From Brachionus koreanus (taxonomy: Eukaryota; Rotifera; Eurotatoria; Ploima; Brachionidae): a stretch of DNA of 64,000 nucleotides. The stretch is taken from NCBI GenBank assembly GCA_016987375.1, contig PJRA01000160.1, forward strand, positions 1,337,674 to 1,401,673, in the 5' to 3' direction. The position numbers were made by a program, and so were the translations under genes. The notes beneath the pieces are model-generated. The model saw only the letters and a program-made list of their open reading frames with translations. It ran no database searches and was not told the DNA's origin. How positions within the stretch are numbered: position 1 is the first letter of the stretch; each line of letters begins with the position of its first letter. Below, one piece after another: positions 32,523 to 45,791 of the stretch.

Positions 32523-35500
32523 CTCAATTTTATTAATATAGTTATCTTTGTCATTTATTAAAGTAATAGTTATAGCAATATTTCTATTGTACCTTAATTC
32601 ATTAAAAATTTAAAAGTTATAATTTGAGCATTTATTATTTCACAAAGATAATAATAAAGTAATAAATATAGTATAAATATTTAGATGACAAGTGCTTAAT
32701 TTTATAAATAATCTGGTAATATTAATATTTTAGATTTTGTCTCAATTAATCTAAATATTTAATCAATTTTAATTATTACAAACCTTTAATAAATATATTT
32801 GATATTTTCGAAATTTTGTTCTGAAATCTAAAATTACCTTTTAAGGCTTGTTTAGGATTCATTTTTAAAACCAATACAAAATTTTTTAAATATAAAGATG
32901 ACATACAAGTTATAATATCAAAATGGAATGAGAATCAAAAGCTTTCTCAGCAGCTCAGTCAAATTTAAATTATTGAAAACTTATTTAAATCCAAGAAAAT
33001 GGATATAAAAATTTATCTCTTTTTTTAATTATCTGCATCATTTGTTTTGTTGTACTAAATTTATTTTATTATATTTTTTTAATGAAAAATATGAAAATTT
33101 ATTTCAGTTTACATTTTTGAGAAATAGAAATGTTTTATGTTATAATGTTTTATTTTTTTGGTTAAATTTTAACGATCAAATATTTTATTAAATTTATACC
33201 AAAAATAAAAACCAAATAATTTGTTTTTCTCAAATTATATGTAATCGTAAGAAGCACAAAATGTCCATTTTTAGTTTTTTCCTTTTCAAATAGATTAATA
33301 TTTGAAATAAATTGGCTTGATTAATAGAAACTGTAATTGAAATTATTAAAAAATATAGTAATTTAAAGGTTTTAAAAAAAATACAAAAAATCAAATTGTA
33401 CTGAAAGTACAACAGGATAAATATTCATTTTCAAATATGATATGAATTGTGCCTAATTTTTCGATAATTTAATCTAAAAAAATAAAAACTTATGTTACTT
33501 AATAACTTAATTTTATTGCAATAAAGCTAATGAGTGTTATTTGATTTTTTAATATTTCATTGTTGAAACCTTTAATAAATTTTAAAATCTAAAACTCAAA
33601 AAATATTCGACGCAATATTAATGGCCATTTAGTAATATTAACTAATATATATTTTTAGGGGAAAATTAGTTTGAAATATAAGATAAAGAGCATATTCTAA
33701 AATTAAAAATTTCAAATAAATATGTTGAATTCGATATAACCGGATAAAAAAAAGAATTTTTAAGATTAAAATGAATTGGTGGTCATCCAAGGTTTGAATT
33801 ATTTGACTGATTGCTGTATTTTAATCGAATTGTTTGTTATAATATAAGAAAATAAGATTTAAAAAGATTAGAAAAAATTGAATAATTTATTATTATTATT
33901 ATTTATTAAGTTCAAGCCTCATAGGCAAAAGATAAGAAAAAAATAAAATAAAAAATAAAAAAAAAAGTCAAATTAGTTCGATGTCGTATTATAAATACCA
34001 ATTTAAGTTGAAAAAATTGAATAATATTTAATTAAATTAAGAAAATATTAACGTTTTTTACAAAATTGATTAGAATTTACGCAAACATTTGTTTTTTATT
34101 TTCTTTACAACTTTTTCTAACACTGTCTAAGAAGTATTCATTGAAATAATAATAATAATAATATTCAAGAAAATAATGAAGTGTTAAAACATCATTTGTT
34201 TTTATTTCAGAGGGCAATCATGTGAGCGAATACGGTAATTCAAAAAAGTTTGTTATATCATGTTAAATTTAAAGAAAAATTAAAAAATATAAACTTTAAT
34301 CTAATAAATAATGAGTTGTCTTTTTAGACACATTTTATTTATTTTAAATTAAAGTTTAAGTTAATTATTAAATATCAGAATGAAAAAGGTTTCTTTTTAA
34401 AGTTTTACACTCTGAGTTGAACTAAGCAAATTTGACTGAAAGGATGAACTAAATTCCATTCCAAACTACTATATATTACGCAAACTTAATTTTTGTTATA
34501 ATATTAGATTAGATTTTTAGATTAGTTGTATACTACTTTGATTTAAAAAAACGAGGCATTGTGAATTTTTGAACAAAAAACAAAAACAAAAATTTTAAAT
34601 TAAAATAACTTTTTTTTCTAAGGGTCTAAAAACCATCCTGCAAAATGTATCAGCTGATAAAACAATTTTATTCAATGTGCAAAAGGGATATGAATTAAAA
34701 AATTATTAAAATTAAATTGCAAAGTTTTTGCACGGACTAAATTTGAGTGATTCATACCTTGTATCAGCTGATACATTTTGCAGAACGGTTTTTAGACCCT
34801 TAGAAAAAAAGTTATTCTAATTTTAAATTTTTGTTTTTTTGTTCAAAAATTCACAATGCCAAAACGAAGTACTTTTGATTGCAATTAAATAAAATTTTGA
34901 CTCGATATTTTTCTGTTAAACAATTAAAATAATCTCTATTTTTTTTAATAAAAGATTATCTCAGCTATATAAAAAATGTCAATTAATTTATTATCTAGTT
35001 CATGATTAAAACAATTCAAAAAGGTAATAAAACTTAACTTAAGAGATAAAATTTGCGCGTATGCTTAGCTTGTAGAGATAAATCAAAATTACCGAAGTTG
35101 ATACTCATTAATTTTGATTTATTTTTCTTTTTTGTATGTTGTTTGAAGAAGAATATTTAAGATGAATGAAAAATCCATTAACAGCTATCTCAATTTGATA
35201 TCAAGTGTATTGAACAAATTGTATTCTAGTGTTTGCTAGAATTGAATATGTCTAAGATGACAAATCTAAGTACAATCAAGTGTTTTGATATCAAATTTTT
35301 CAAACAGCTAAAATCTAAACCAATTAAAGGTATTTTCTATGTTCAAAAGCTGTAAATACGATTATTTAACACCACTTGAACTTAAATATTTTAAGTTTAC
35401 ATTAAAGATATATTCATAACAAAATAGACTATCGTGTTTCTGAATTAAATGCCGATGTTTTGACTATTGTTTAAATTAAATCTAATAATGTGTTTATTTT

Positions 35501-38039
35501 ATTTTAGCACCATTGATCGTTTTTAAATATATATATGTCTTTTATCTGAGTATTTTTAGATATTGTTAATGTGATAAAAAATTTTTTATTGTTTATAACA
35601 AAATAGATATGATTGTAGCAAATGTATTCAAGTCATGTATGCAATTAATTCGGATGATAAAATAAATTGATTAAGTTAAGGTGCTAAGAGAAAACAAAGA
35701 GCGTGAATAATTAAGTATTGACTAAATGTCTAAAACAACAAAATCTCACGTGTATCTAATTCTAGTCCTGAATTGAGGACTTTTGAATCGGATTTCTTTC
35801 ACGAGATTTATATTTATGCTTTGAATAATATTTCTAATTTATGAATTTAACATTCAATTTATAAAATGCATGATCTACTGTATTTTAATTTAGACTATAA
35901 TAATTTTTACTTTTTTAATATCCGAATTAATATGCGTACGTGATCGATATGGCTTTAAAACATTCGTCAACAAGCCTAATCAGAAGAAAAACAACCTTAT
36001 AAGTTGATCTCTATTTATTTTAAAGAATTTTATTTTCGTCTTAATTGCACTAAACATAGACTAAATAAGTTGCTCTCTGTTTAAGGTTTAGTTAAATTGG
36101 CGAATTTTGCTTCAGCTTTTTAGCAAAGTTACTTAAGCATTCATTAAAGAACAAACTAGGCGTTTAAATGCTACTTTGGATTTGATGCGTAATTTATAAG
36201 CTTTTAACTTTAGTGTCTAACAGCTAGCACTGATTCAGACTCGACTCTTTTGTTTGTTTAGGCTTTTTAATTTTTTCTTAGCTAAATATTTAAAAAACTG
36301 GACTTTGACTAAAAGCTTTTTCAAAAAAAATATTTATTTTCGTTCAAAGAAATTATAATGACCGATTTTTTTTTGAATTAAATGAATTTTATATTCCAAT
36401 ATCATAGAAAAAAATCATGATTTTTTCTGCTTTTTCTTAAATAGGTGTTTTTCAAAGGAGTAAATTTTTCTAAATATATTTAAATGAACCCTGTATTGGC
36501 AATCGTTTTCTAGTGTTATATAAGTATTGAAATCTAATATAAATAATTTAAATTGACATCTTTACAATGATAAACGAGATTAAAAGATTTTATTGTATTG
36601 TTTGTAAATTGATAGACTTAGATACAGTATGATTTTCAAATAAAATCACGCTCATTTTGTATATTTTCTAAACATTTAATAAAATAGTAATCAAATTTTT
36701 TTCTACATTGAACATTTTTTAATCTAGCCGAATTTAACTTTGAAGGGTTCATCATATAAATTGGAAAGAGGTCAGTAAAAATCTTCTAAAGCTGAAAAAA
36801 TATTTTAAAAATTAGTAACACTATTTTGAACTAAATTACTAAATGGATTCATAGGTGTTTGTTCATCACTAAAACACCCGTCTTTTAAATATGGTTACCA
36901 ATTTTCATGCAATTTTTTTAATCACATGCAAATTTATTAATATTTAATCGTTTTTGGATTAAAAAAAAATTAATGTCTTAAAAGTCAAACTAATAAGCTA
37001 AAATTGATGAAAAATCTAAATGTGTAACAATTTTCAAAAAAAAAAAAATTTTTCATTATTGATAAGACTTTCGACATAAAAAGAGTCTAACAAAGAATTA
37101 GAGCGTTTATTTTTGATTTTTTTTGGACAATTAACACCAACAATTTCTAAAAACTAACATTTTTTAAAAATAATTTAGGCTGTGGCTTAAAATAGCTAAG
37201 AATGGTCAATAAAACCTCAGTCTTAGTTCTTATATGTGTCGAAAAGGAAATTTAATTTTTTTTTTAAAAATAAAAACTCCTGAGTCTTTTATTTAATGTG
37301 ATAAACAGTTTATTTTTTGTTTTAAAATTTTAAAAATTTTTTATTTTTTTTAAATTTAATTAAGCCCTATGAAAACTAATTTTGAGGAAAAAAAGCTAGG
37401 ACATAAATAACAAATTTCAAATCGACTTAAGATTTTCATTGACTATTTTATTGACATCAATAAAAAACAATTTTGTTTTTAAACAAAGAGTCATTTTTTA
37501 TTTTATTTTATTACTTTTTATTCAAATACAAGCATTTAAAAATCATGAAAATTATGATAGTTCAAAGTCAAGACTTTAAAGTTTCGAAGTTAAAACAATT
37601 AAATCAAAGAAGAAAAGATAATACTTGAAAATTTATTTTTTTAAAAATATTTGGTTTTCTTTTAAATTAAATTTTTTTGCCAGGTATAGAAAAGAGAAAA
37701 AGAAAATTTTTTTTTCCATATTAAAATGATAGAGCAATTAATTGACATTGGACTAACCTTTGCTTAGAAATGAATGTCAAGTTTGTTATTATTCGTTGTT
37801 TAACTGACCAAACAATAAAACAAAATCGGACAAAAATTAAAGTCTTAACATGCACGAATACGCTAAACATTTAGCTCTCGTTTAAACTTTTCTTACACTC
37901 ACATACATTTATTATTTATTTATAATCTTTTTCTCTCTCACAATATGGTCTCTTAAACTCTTTCTCTTACAATTAATTACACTAACGAACTTTTTATTAT
38001 TATTTTTTTATTTCATTAACGTTACTTCCTCATTTAGAT
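32523..38039. other. Long non-coding stretch upstream of Prickle (possible intron/regulatory DNA)
   Basis: About 5.5 kb without a supported gene. It contains ATT/AAT microsatellites at about 33885-33905 and 34145-34162, a possible retroelement 3' end at about 33906-33960 (GCCTCATAGGC stem then A-rich), and the foldback element 34555-34860. It ends with a good 3' splice site (TTACTTCCTCATTTAG before 38039), so much of it may be a first intron of the Prickle gene. Confidence 0.55.
34555..34860. mobile_element. Foldback (long-TIR) element, copy 1
   Basis: The ends are GGCATTGTGAATTTTTGAAC and its inverse at 34841-34860. The arms of about 120 bp pair closely and include AAGGGTCTAAAAACC and TGTATCAGCTGATA. 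The 7-bp direct duplication AAAACGA flanks it (34548-34554, 34861-34867). No coding capacity. Confidence 0.85.
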
Positions 38040-38067
38040 CGAATGCCCAATTCGATTGTTTAACGAA

Positions 38068-40110
38068 ATGAACGACATGTTGATACAAGAACAGCAACGA
38101 GTGAACGACTCGTTGTCCCATTCTAATCTGATAAGTCCAAGCACACGTCAAATGACGTCCGATGACGACGACTCGGGCTGTCCCATCGAGGAGTATTCGT
38201 GGGTGCCACCGGGTCTAAAAGCCGATCAAGTTCATCAGTATTTTTCTAGCATACCAGAAGAGAAAATTCCATATGTAAACTCATTCGGCGAAAAGTACCG
38301 CATCAAACAATTGCTCTATCAGCTACCTCCACATGACAACGAAGCACGCTACTGCAATCCACTAACACAAGAAGAGGCCGAACAACTTAAACTATTCAGT
38401 CAACAGAGAAAACGCGAATCGCTCGGCCGAGCAGTGGCTCGTCAAATCCCATTGACCAATTCGGCTAAACTAGAGTGCAAGAACTGCGAGAAGCCGATCG
38501 AAAACGGCTCTATTGGCATATTTGCGGCTCGTGCCGGTCCCGAGGCCTGTTGGCACCCGGGTTGTTTCTCGTGCGGCTGCTGCAATGAGCTTCTAGTCGA
38601 TTTGATTTACTTTTACAATTCAATAGACGACAAGGTTTACTGTGGTAGACATCATGCCGAGCTGTTCAAGCCCCGGTGTCCGGCTTGCGATGAGATAATC
38701 TTTTCGGACGAGTGCACCGAGGCCGAAGGACGCTCCTGGCACATGACTCACTTTGCCTGTTTCGACTGCAACGAGCTACTCGGCGGTCAACGCTACTTCA
38801 TGAAAGCGTCAAAGCCCTATTGCTGCAAATGCTTCGAAAAAATACACGTGGAATTTTGTGCCACGTGTGGCAAAGCGATAGGGGTCGACCAGGGTCAAAT
38901 AAGCTACGAGGATCAGCATTGGCACGCCACTGACGAGTGCTTCAAGTGCTATACGTGTTCAAAGTCTCTCAGAGGCGGTCTCATGTTCATTCCCCGACAT
39001 GGCGTTATATACTGCTCGAACAATTGTCTTAGAAACAAAAACGTCAAATATTTACTCGATCCGGTCCAAGAGCTGGCACAAAAGGTCGACAACCTAGATC
39101 TGCTTAACCAGTCACGGTCGCGCCGGCCATTCGGCATTTATGACGAATACTCGAATGGCGACCCTTTGATGCAAAAAAATCTCATTCTAAAACAAAAACT
39201 TAGCGAACAAGTAAACAACAGTTTCGACGATCTGGACTCGGTTGAGGTTATAAGTCTTAGTCAGCACAATTTTGTCAAGTCACGGTACACACAAGAAAAG
39301 CCAATACTTAGCAAAAAACAACCCGTGTCGATTCTAAAGCGTAGTGAAGATTGCGACAGAATGTATCCGATAAGTCGACCAGGTGCTAGTTTGCCGCGCA
39401 ATCTAAACCAGCGTCAAGTTAACCGCACTTTGGACTCGATGAACGTGACGCTGAATCCGGGCCGCAAACGCGTTCAATTTGCGACGACTCCTCAGATGCA
39501 AAGTGCGTCGTCGGAGGGCGATTTGAGCGGCCAGCGGGCCCATGTACATCGACGCCCTGTCGAGCCCAGTCGCCACAAACGACACGGCTCGCATCGACGA
39601 TCATCGAGTACCAGCAATTTTAACGCGTGTCGATCGCATTTTAATCGAGGGGAACAGCGCTCCTCTTTCCGACAGTTCTCCAATCGGAGTCTCAACGGCG
39701 TGGAACATGTCTACCCGGACTCAGACTACTATGACCCGGAGTCGTGCACATGTGACTATGACGACAATCAATGCAGCACATGCAGTTCCAATACGACCAC
39801 ATCGACTGACTCCGAGTCCGACATGGACGATTTCGGCTGCGAGACTCTTGAGCAGTATTACAGATTTTACAATGCTAATTTTAACAAACAAGGCTTTGAT
39901 CAGCGCGGCGTGGCTAAAATTCCACCGCAGGGCTCTATGACCCGCAGGTACAATTCCGGAGTGAAGATTAGCTATGTGGACACGTTGCCTTTGGCTAGGA
40001 CTAATCCTGCCCCGGCCAAGCCCAAAGAGCCCAAGGAAAAAAAGTCACTTCTTAAGCTTGGCAAAAAGTCCAAGTCTAAATTCAAAAAGGACAATTGTGT
40101 CGTACAGTAG
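38068..40110 (+). CDS. prickle: Prickle: PET and triple-LIM planar cell polarity protein
   Basis: Single long exon encoding about 680 residues from the ATG at 38068. The frame is open upstream to a strong 3' splice site at about 38038, so an upstream exon may supply a different N-terminus. The PET domain spans about residues 35-125 ([20 protein letters not shown], then [11 protein letters not shown]). Three LIM domains follow (about 137-200, 204-260 and 264-325), each with Cys/His zinc ligands such as CKNCEKP, CPACDEI and CATCGKA. A conserved Arg-rich block contains [11 protein letters not shown] (about 464-474). The C-terminus is DNCVVQ, a CaaX-type prenylation signal, as in Prickle. The protein works in the Wnt/planar cell polarity pathway with Vang and Dishevelled at the membrane. 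The exon is conspicuously rich in G+C and CpG compared with all flanking DNA. The long reverse-strand frames inside it are by-products of that composition. Confidence 0.95.
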   Translation: MNDMLIQEQQRVNDSLSHSNLISPSTRQMTSDDDDSGCPIEEYSWVPPGLKADQVHQYFSSIPEEKIPYVNSFGEKYRIKQLLYQLPPHDNEARYCNPLTQEEAEQLKLFSQQRKRESLGRAVARQIPLTNSAKLECKNCEKPIENGSIGIFAARAGPEACWHPGCFSCGCCNELLVDLIYFYNSIDDKVYCGRHHAELFKPRCPACDEIIFSDECTEAEGRSWHMTHFACFDCNELLGGQRYFMKASKPYCCKCFEKIHVEFCATCGKAIGVDQGQISYEDQHWHATDECFKCYTCSKSLRGGLMFIPRHGVIYCSNNCLRNKNVKYLLDPVQELAQKVDNLDLLNQSRSRRPFGIYDEYSNGDPLMQKNLILKQKLSEQVNNSFDDLDSVEVISLSQHNFVKSRYTQEKPILSKKQPVSILKRSEDCDRMYPISRPGASLPRNLNQRQVNRTLDSMNVTLNPGRKRVQFATTPQMQSASSEGDLSGQRAHVHRRPVEPSRHKRHGSHRRSSSTSNFNACRSHFNRGEQRSSFRQFSNRSLNGVEHVYPDSDYYDPESCTCDYDDNQCSTCSSNTTTSTDSESDMDDFGCETLEQYYRFYNANFNKQGFDQRGVAKIPPQGSMTRRYNSGVKISYVDTLPLARTNPAPAKPKEPKEKKSLLKLGKKSKSKFKKDNCVVQ

Positions 40111-43100
40111 CAAATTGCCGCATTTAAAAATTAAAATATTTATGTTTTTTTAAACCTGTTGATTTTTTAGGATTCAAAAATCTATTGATTAATTGTTCAA
40201 TTTTAAAAGCCCGTTGTTTGTTAAAATTTAAGCTGGAAAATTGCTCTCTCTTTTTTTTTTTTTTTCTCATTTCATTTTTGTAAATTTTTTATCTTAATTA
40301 TGGGTTTTATTATGCATACATTTAGATTTTATTTGTTTTGTACAAAAAATGAATGGATTTTTCTATTTTCAATGAAGTTTTTTTTCTAACTATATTTTCT
40401 AATCTGGGTGTATGTGTTCGTGTTTTATGCACTTTTCTTTTTTCTCATTTGCTTCACTCAAAATGTGAAATTTTAACACAAAATATTTATTTCTCATACT
40501 AATAGATGAATAAGTTGAATTTTTAGAAAAGAGCTGGTGTCTTTCATTTTTTGTTCATTGTCATAATTTGATTTATTTTAGACTTGAAGATTTTTATATG
40601 TGTCCTTAACTCTAATTCAAAAATATGCTAGGCTAATTTTGTTAATAAATTGTATAAACTAATATTTTATGTCAATTCGTGTCTAATTTTTTTTCTATTT
40701 GTTTATGTTGACAAATGAAATCAATTTTGCTGAAATTATTGAAATATTTTTTTTTTTGATTTTTTTTAAATTTGGGTAAAAAAAAGATGAACAATAAAAA
40801 TTATTTAGCAACTTTCCAATTATTAACCAATTTTTTTGATAAATTTTCACTTTAGACTTTAATCGCCATTAATATTCACAAAAATTGTTTTAGTAATGGT
40901 TGTTTTGTATCATTTAAGTTCAAATGAAAATTCTTAAAAACATTTTTTACAAAAAAACTATTTTTTTCTATAATAAAAAGGTTAAAAATTGACTTGTATG
41001 AATTTACTTATTAAGATTATTTTTAATCAAATTAATTTGGAAAATTAAGACAGTCAAAATTTCGTTAAATATGAAATAAATAACTTTTTTTTTTAAATTT
41101 CACATAGCTATGAGAGAATGTCTGACCTGTTTACTTGTACTGGCAAACGGAACGGAGAAGACGTTCACCGAGAAAATTCTTTGGTTCTTTGTTTTTATTT
41201 ATTAAAAAATAAATTTGCTGAAAAGGACAGATATTTTTAAAATCATTTATATGTGAATAAAAAATATTATTGTGTTTGTGTTTTGATTAAATGAATAACA
41301 ACCACTTTTAAGATGACACCAATGAACCAACCGCCAATAACCATTTGTCAAAACTGAATTCCAAATAAATTAATTGCATTGGAATACTTTGATCAAATTT
41401 TAAAAATGATATTTTACTTTGCCATAAAAATTTATAAGGAGAGAAAACCATTTTTATAAAAATAAAATAAAAATAGAAGAAGACAGAAGTTATTTTAATT
41501 TCACCCTTTTTTTTATTCATTTTTTAAACTTAAGCTAACGTCATTTAAGCATTTAAAAAGATGACTGTTCTAAATTTAATTGCATATTTAAAAAGGAGAT
41601 TCCTTATCCAAAATACAAGTCAATCATGTAACTATTTAATGTCTTATCTAATTTTACGCAAGACCTAACAATAAATCTACTAGGTTGGATTGAATATTTT
41701 TTAAATAACAGGTCTCAACGATGCTTCGGCTTAATTTTAACCTTTGCAAAGTGACGTACCATTTCTTATTTAATATATATGTCGTGTTGAATAAAAACAA
41801 TTAAAAGTTTACACTAAATAATTGTAAATTAGTTTTTTTCATTTTCATTAAATTAGATTTTTAAGACTTATCATTTTCATTAAACTTTTTATTTAAAAAA
41901 AATCAAAAAGAGAATAAAACATAAAATTAATAAAAAAATTTAATTAATTAGAATTAGGCGAAAATTAGACTGGCTATTGGTTCAAGAATTTAGCAACCAA
42001 ATAGACCTTAAAACTTTTACTTCACCTTCATATGACCAGGCCTCCGATCATTCAAATCAAAATAATTGTACTCTGTGCCAAAGTAATGTTCCTCATCTAA
42101 TGAAAGTAACTACAAAATATTTTCTAAATAGACCCAAAGCAGGTCGGAAGTAAAAAGCTGGTCCTTGTTTAAATATGATTAATGAAGAAATAAAAGTAAA
42201 AATAATGTTTTTATCCTTTACATTTCAGAGTTCATTATTGATTTAAAAGGCTTTAAAAGAAAACTCAAACTGTCTCATAATCGTTTTGGCCATTCAAATA
42301 TCCCAAAAGTGAAGGTTTGAATGAATATTTGAATGACAAGCATTGCACATCAAAAATTAAAAAAACTAGAAACTTGTTTTATTATATTCTAACAAATAAA
42401 ATTTTTATTACAAATCTTATTCGTTTTACTTTTTTTTTTGTTTTTTACAATTTTTTACCAAAATTTACCAGTAAAATTTTTGTTTTTTACCAACTTTTAT
42501 TTAAAAATGGTAAAGAAATAAATTTAAAGAAAAAATGACAAAATAATATTTTTTTTTTGAGTTAACAAAAATTAACGCAAAAAATGGTAAATTAACTAAA
42601 TTTTACGAATTTACGTAAATTTGCGTAAATTTACCATGGATCCTTATATCAAATCACCACTGTATGTATTTTTAGTTTAAAAATTTTTGATTTTTGGCTT
42701 ATGTTATTTATCTTTTTTATTCAACTGATTTTATGTTTTTTTATCTTTTTATATGTTTCGTTCTACTTCTCTCTGATAACTGATATTATTTTTAAAAAAA
42801 GAAGAGTTCAGTTATAATTTAAAAAGAAAATTTAAAGCATTTTTTAAATAAAAAAATTTTTTATTAGATTTTTCAAAAAAAAAACTTCCTTTATTTAAAT
42901 TTTTTTAATCAAATTAATTAAACTATATTGTTATCACTTAATCTTACTAGATAAAGTGACTAATAAGATTTTAGGCCTGTTTCCTTGTAATTTTAACAAT
43001 CAATAAGTGATGAATTTGACAAACAAGAACTTTTCAGATTAAATATGCCATCGACACAGGATTAGATTCACTTACAAATTGAAGGACCGAAAAACAAAAC

Positions 43101-43440
43101 AAAATGTAGAATATGCAACAAGATGTTAGAGGCAAAAATCAAAACACATATGAGAAGGTGTAAAACAACACTAAATACCATCAAAATAGACTCGACTTAA
43201 ACATTTTTTTGTTAATTCATAACTTTTTCTTCAATCTAACTTTTTTCTTATCTTTTTTTATGACAATAATGACTATATTAACTCCATTAACATTTTAATT
43301 ATTCGAAATAGTTTAAGTTCACAATAAAAAAAGTCAAAAATAAATGCACTGTTAAATAATTGAAAGAAACATTTTTTTTCTGAGAGTAATCAAAATATGA
43401 ATAAATTAATCAAAGTTATATTTGATTAAATGGAAATTCA
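40111..43440. other. Prickle 3' flank and AT-rich intergenic DNA with element pieces
   Basis: 3' UTR-like sequence follows the stop. At 42043-42150 a short open stretch (CTLCQSNVPHLMKVTTKYFL) and at 43080-43170 a C2HC finger-like stretch (KCRICNKMLEAKIKTHMRRC) look like fragments of mobile-element or zinc-finger proteins; neither was assigned. At 42430-42665 TTTAC/GTAAA motifs repeat and end in ATCACCACTGTA, which resembles the end at 57163. Confidence 0.4.
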
Positions 43441-45791
43441 ATGGCCGATCTAAACGATCTTTTCTCCAAATTTCATTCGAATAGGCTCAAACACCAACGT
43501 AGATATGATTTTACCATCCAAAAAGTAATCTAATTATTAAAATATTCGACCAATATAACTTTTTTCAATATAACTTAGTATGATCAAGAATTTGATGACT
43601 CGAAAGAAATCAATCTGGATGATGATTATGAGAGTGATAAAATTGAAAGCTCAGAAAGTGATCAGGATCAAATCGAAGAAGAGTCCGATAAAGAAGAATT
43701 AATCTTGGAAAAAAAATATAGTCTGAAAATTTTTATTAATCAATTTGAAAAAAATTTAATTTAATTTTTTTAGTTAATAAATATTGTAATGAAATAAAAC
43801 GCTGTATGACATCTACTCCACTCTATCAGGATACCATTCCTCTAAAGTCTACAATTTTAAATGGTATATCACCTTTTCTCCAATCGATTAAAAAAAATAA
43901 ACAACCAGCCAAACAGTCTAATAACATTCTAAATACTGTTCGAGAGCGAAATCTTTTGAACAAGATAAGCGTTTTAACAACTCCAAAAGCAAATGAACTT
44001 AATCAATCGGCTGTGTTGTGCAAGCCAAACAAAAATATAAATTCTAATGGAATTCCGCATAAACTTGACTTTGATTTTGAAATAAGTGATGATGAGGATG
44101 ATAATAAAGAGGAAGGAAAAAAGTTGGTTCACAAATTTCCCAATATGTTCGAGTCTCCTAACTCACATAAAGACATTTGCCGCTTATCCCCACCAGGGCC
44201 CAATAACAAATTAAAAGAAATGCTAAATCGCTTTGGTCAATCTTCTAAAAATAGTCATCCAAGTCAAGAAAATAATTCTCTGGCTAAAATACACCAAGAT
44301 ATGGAATTATCAGTGCCAAGTCAAACTGATGAATTGAAAGAAATTTGCATGAAATTTAGTCAGGATAAATCAGCAAAAAATAACGATAAAAAATCACCAA
44401 TTATTGAGCTAGATAAACCAGTGAATGAACTAGTCCAAAATGAAGAGAACAATTCTTTGACTTCTGTGGAAGAAACTGTACAAGAAGGTGAAGAAAATGA
44501 CAAACTGTCTGATTTGGTCAATAAATTCAAAAAAAAAATTCACAAGTCCAACTTCATGCAATCGACTCCAATGGAATCTGAAAAATTACAAATGGATAAA
44601 CTTGAAATTTCAGGTCTACCAATTGCTACGCCAAATGAAAAAATGAAAAAATTAGCCGAAATCGAAGAAAATGACAAATTGTCCGATTTGGTCAATAAAT
44701 TAAAAAAAAAAACTCAAAAGTCTAACTTTTTTCAATCAACTCCTTTGACACAAAAAAATGTGAATCTAGAAAATTTAGACTTTTCAGGTCTACCAGTAGC
44801 TACTCCAAATGGCAAAATGAAAAAATTGGCTGAAAATATCCAAGAAAACAATGAAATGGAAATGGAAAACAATGATGAGAATGATCAAGTGCCGGAAATG
44901 AGCAAAAAATTTGTACATACTAAAAAAACAATTATTTCAGACACAACTCCAAGATCATCGTTAAATAGATCATCAAACAAAAAAAATTCAAAAAGTCAAA
45001 ATTTAACCGAAATGAAAGAAACAGACCATCTTCCAGAAATGAAAGCAAAATTTAAAAATGTAAAAAAGTCCTCTATTACCGAATCAACACCTAATCCGCT
45101 ATCAAAATCTTACCAACGCAATAAGGGTTGTCTTGATGATATATCAAAGCTTTCGATCAGAAATGATGGAAATCAAATAAACATTTCTGCTTCTGATTCA
45201 CTAAATGATGAAATGCCAAAAATAACAGAGAAGAACCCTCATCTAGATATGTCAGAATCAAATAGCAAAAATAATACAGCGAGTGTAGGCGATGGCAAAA
45301 GACTTTACGAAATTTTTAAGAATAAAAAAAAATTATCAGCTCTAGAGCAAAAAGATTGTGACATAATAAATATAGTGGTTGATCAAGACACAAATGATAA
45401 TGAAGTTATAATGCAGAAGGAAAATTTGTTTGAGAGCAACAACTCGCAGCCAAAATCGACTAAAAATATAAATAAAAAATCTGAAAAGAGAATTTTGAAT
45501 AAATCTAATCTAAGCATGGAAAGGAAAAAACCAGATTTAAAAAAAATCTGCTTAGAACACTATCAGAATAAAGTATTGGATGAATGGCATCAAGACAGCT
45601 CTAGAAAAATTACTTTACTGCAATCAAGTAAAAATTTTGTTAATAAAAATAGACCCGATATTCATAGAATGTGCCAGGATAAATTCAAACTAGTTAACGG
45701 TGCCAATGAAAATAAATTAATAAACATTGGTAAAGCAACTTGTTTTTTGGGAAGAGAATTTACACGATATAGTAAGAAAAATCAGAAATAG
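43441..45791 (+). CDS. Unrecognised 747-residue disordered protein with internal repeats
   Basis: Three exons fit: 43441-43524, 43579-43720 and 43774-45791. The total is an exact multiple of three. The second donor is non-consensus (GTCTGA) and inferred from phase; a shorter product from the ATG at 43806 (661 residues) is the alternative. It begins MADLNDLFSKFHSNRLKHQR, then an acidic Ser/Glu/Asp block. Most of the rest is disordered and rich in Lys, Asn, Ser and Glu. Two clear repeats are ENDKLSDLVNKFKKKIHKSN followed by STP, and ENDKLSDLVNKLKKKTQKSN followed by STP, each with a later SGLP(I/V)ATPN(E/G)KMKKLAE. Weaker copies follow (MSKKFVHTKKTIISDTTPRS, MKAKFKNVKKSSITESTPNP). Repeated S/TP sites suggest phosphorylation by proline-directed kinases. 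The family was not recognised; a cell-cycle, cytoskeletal or chromatin scaffold is conceivable. Confidence 0.7.

Noticed and set aside
33885..34165. ATT/AAT tandem stretches considered as a satellite or CRISPR-like array
   Set aside because: Simple trinucleotide microsatellites with no regular spacer structure.
39403..39695. Several reverse-strand ORFs inside Prickle
   Set aside because: Arg/Cys-rich frames produced by the GC-rich Prickle coding sequence on the other strand.
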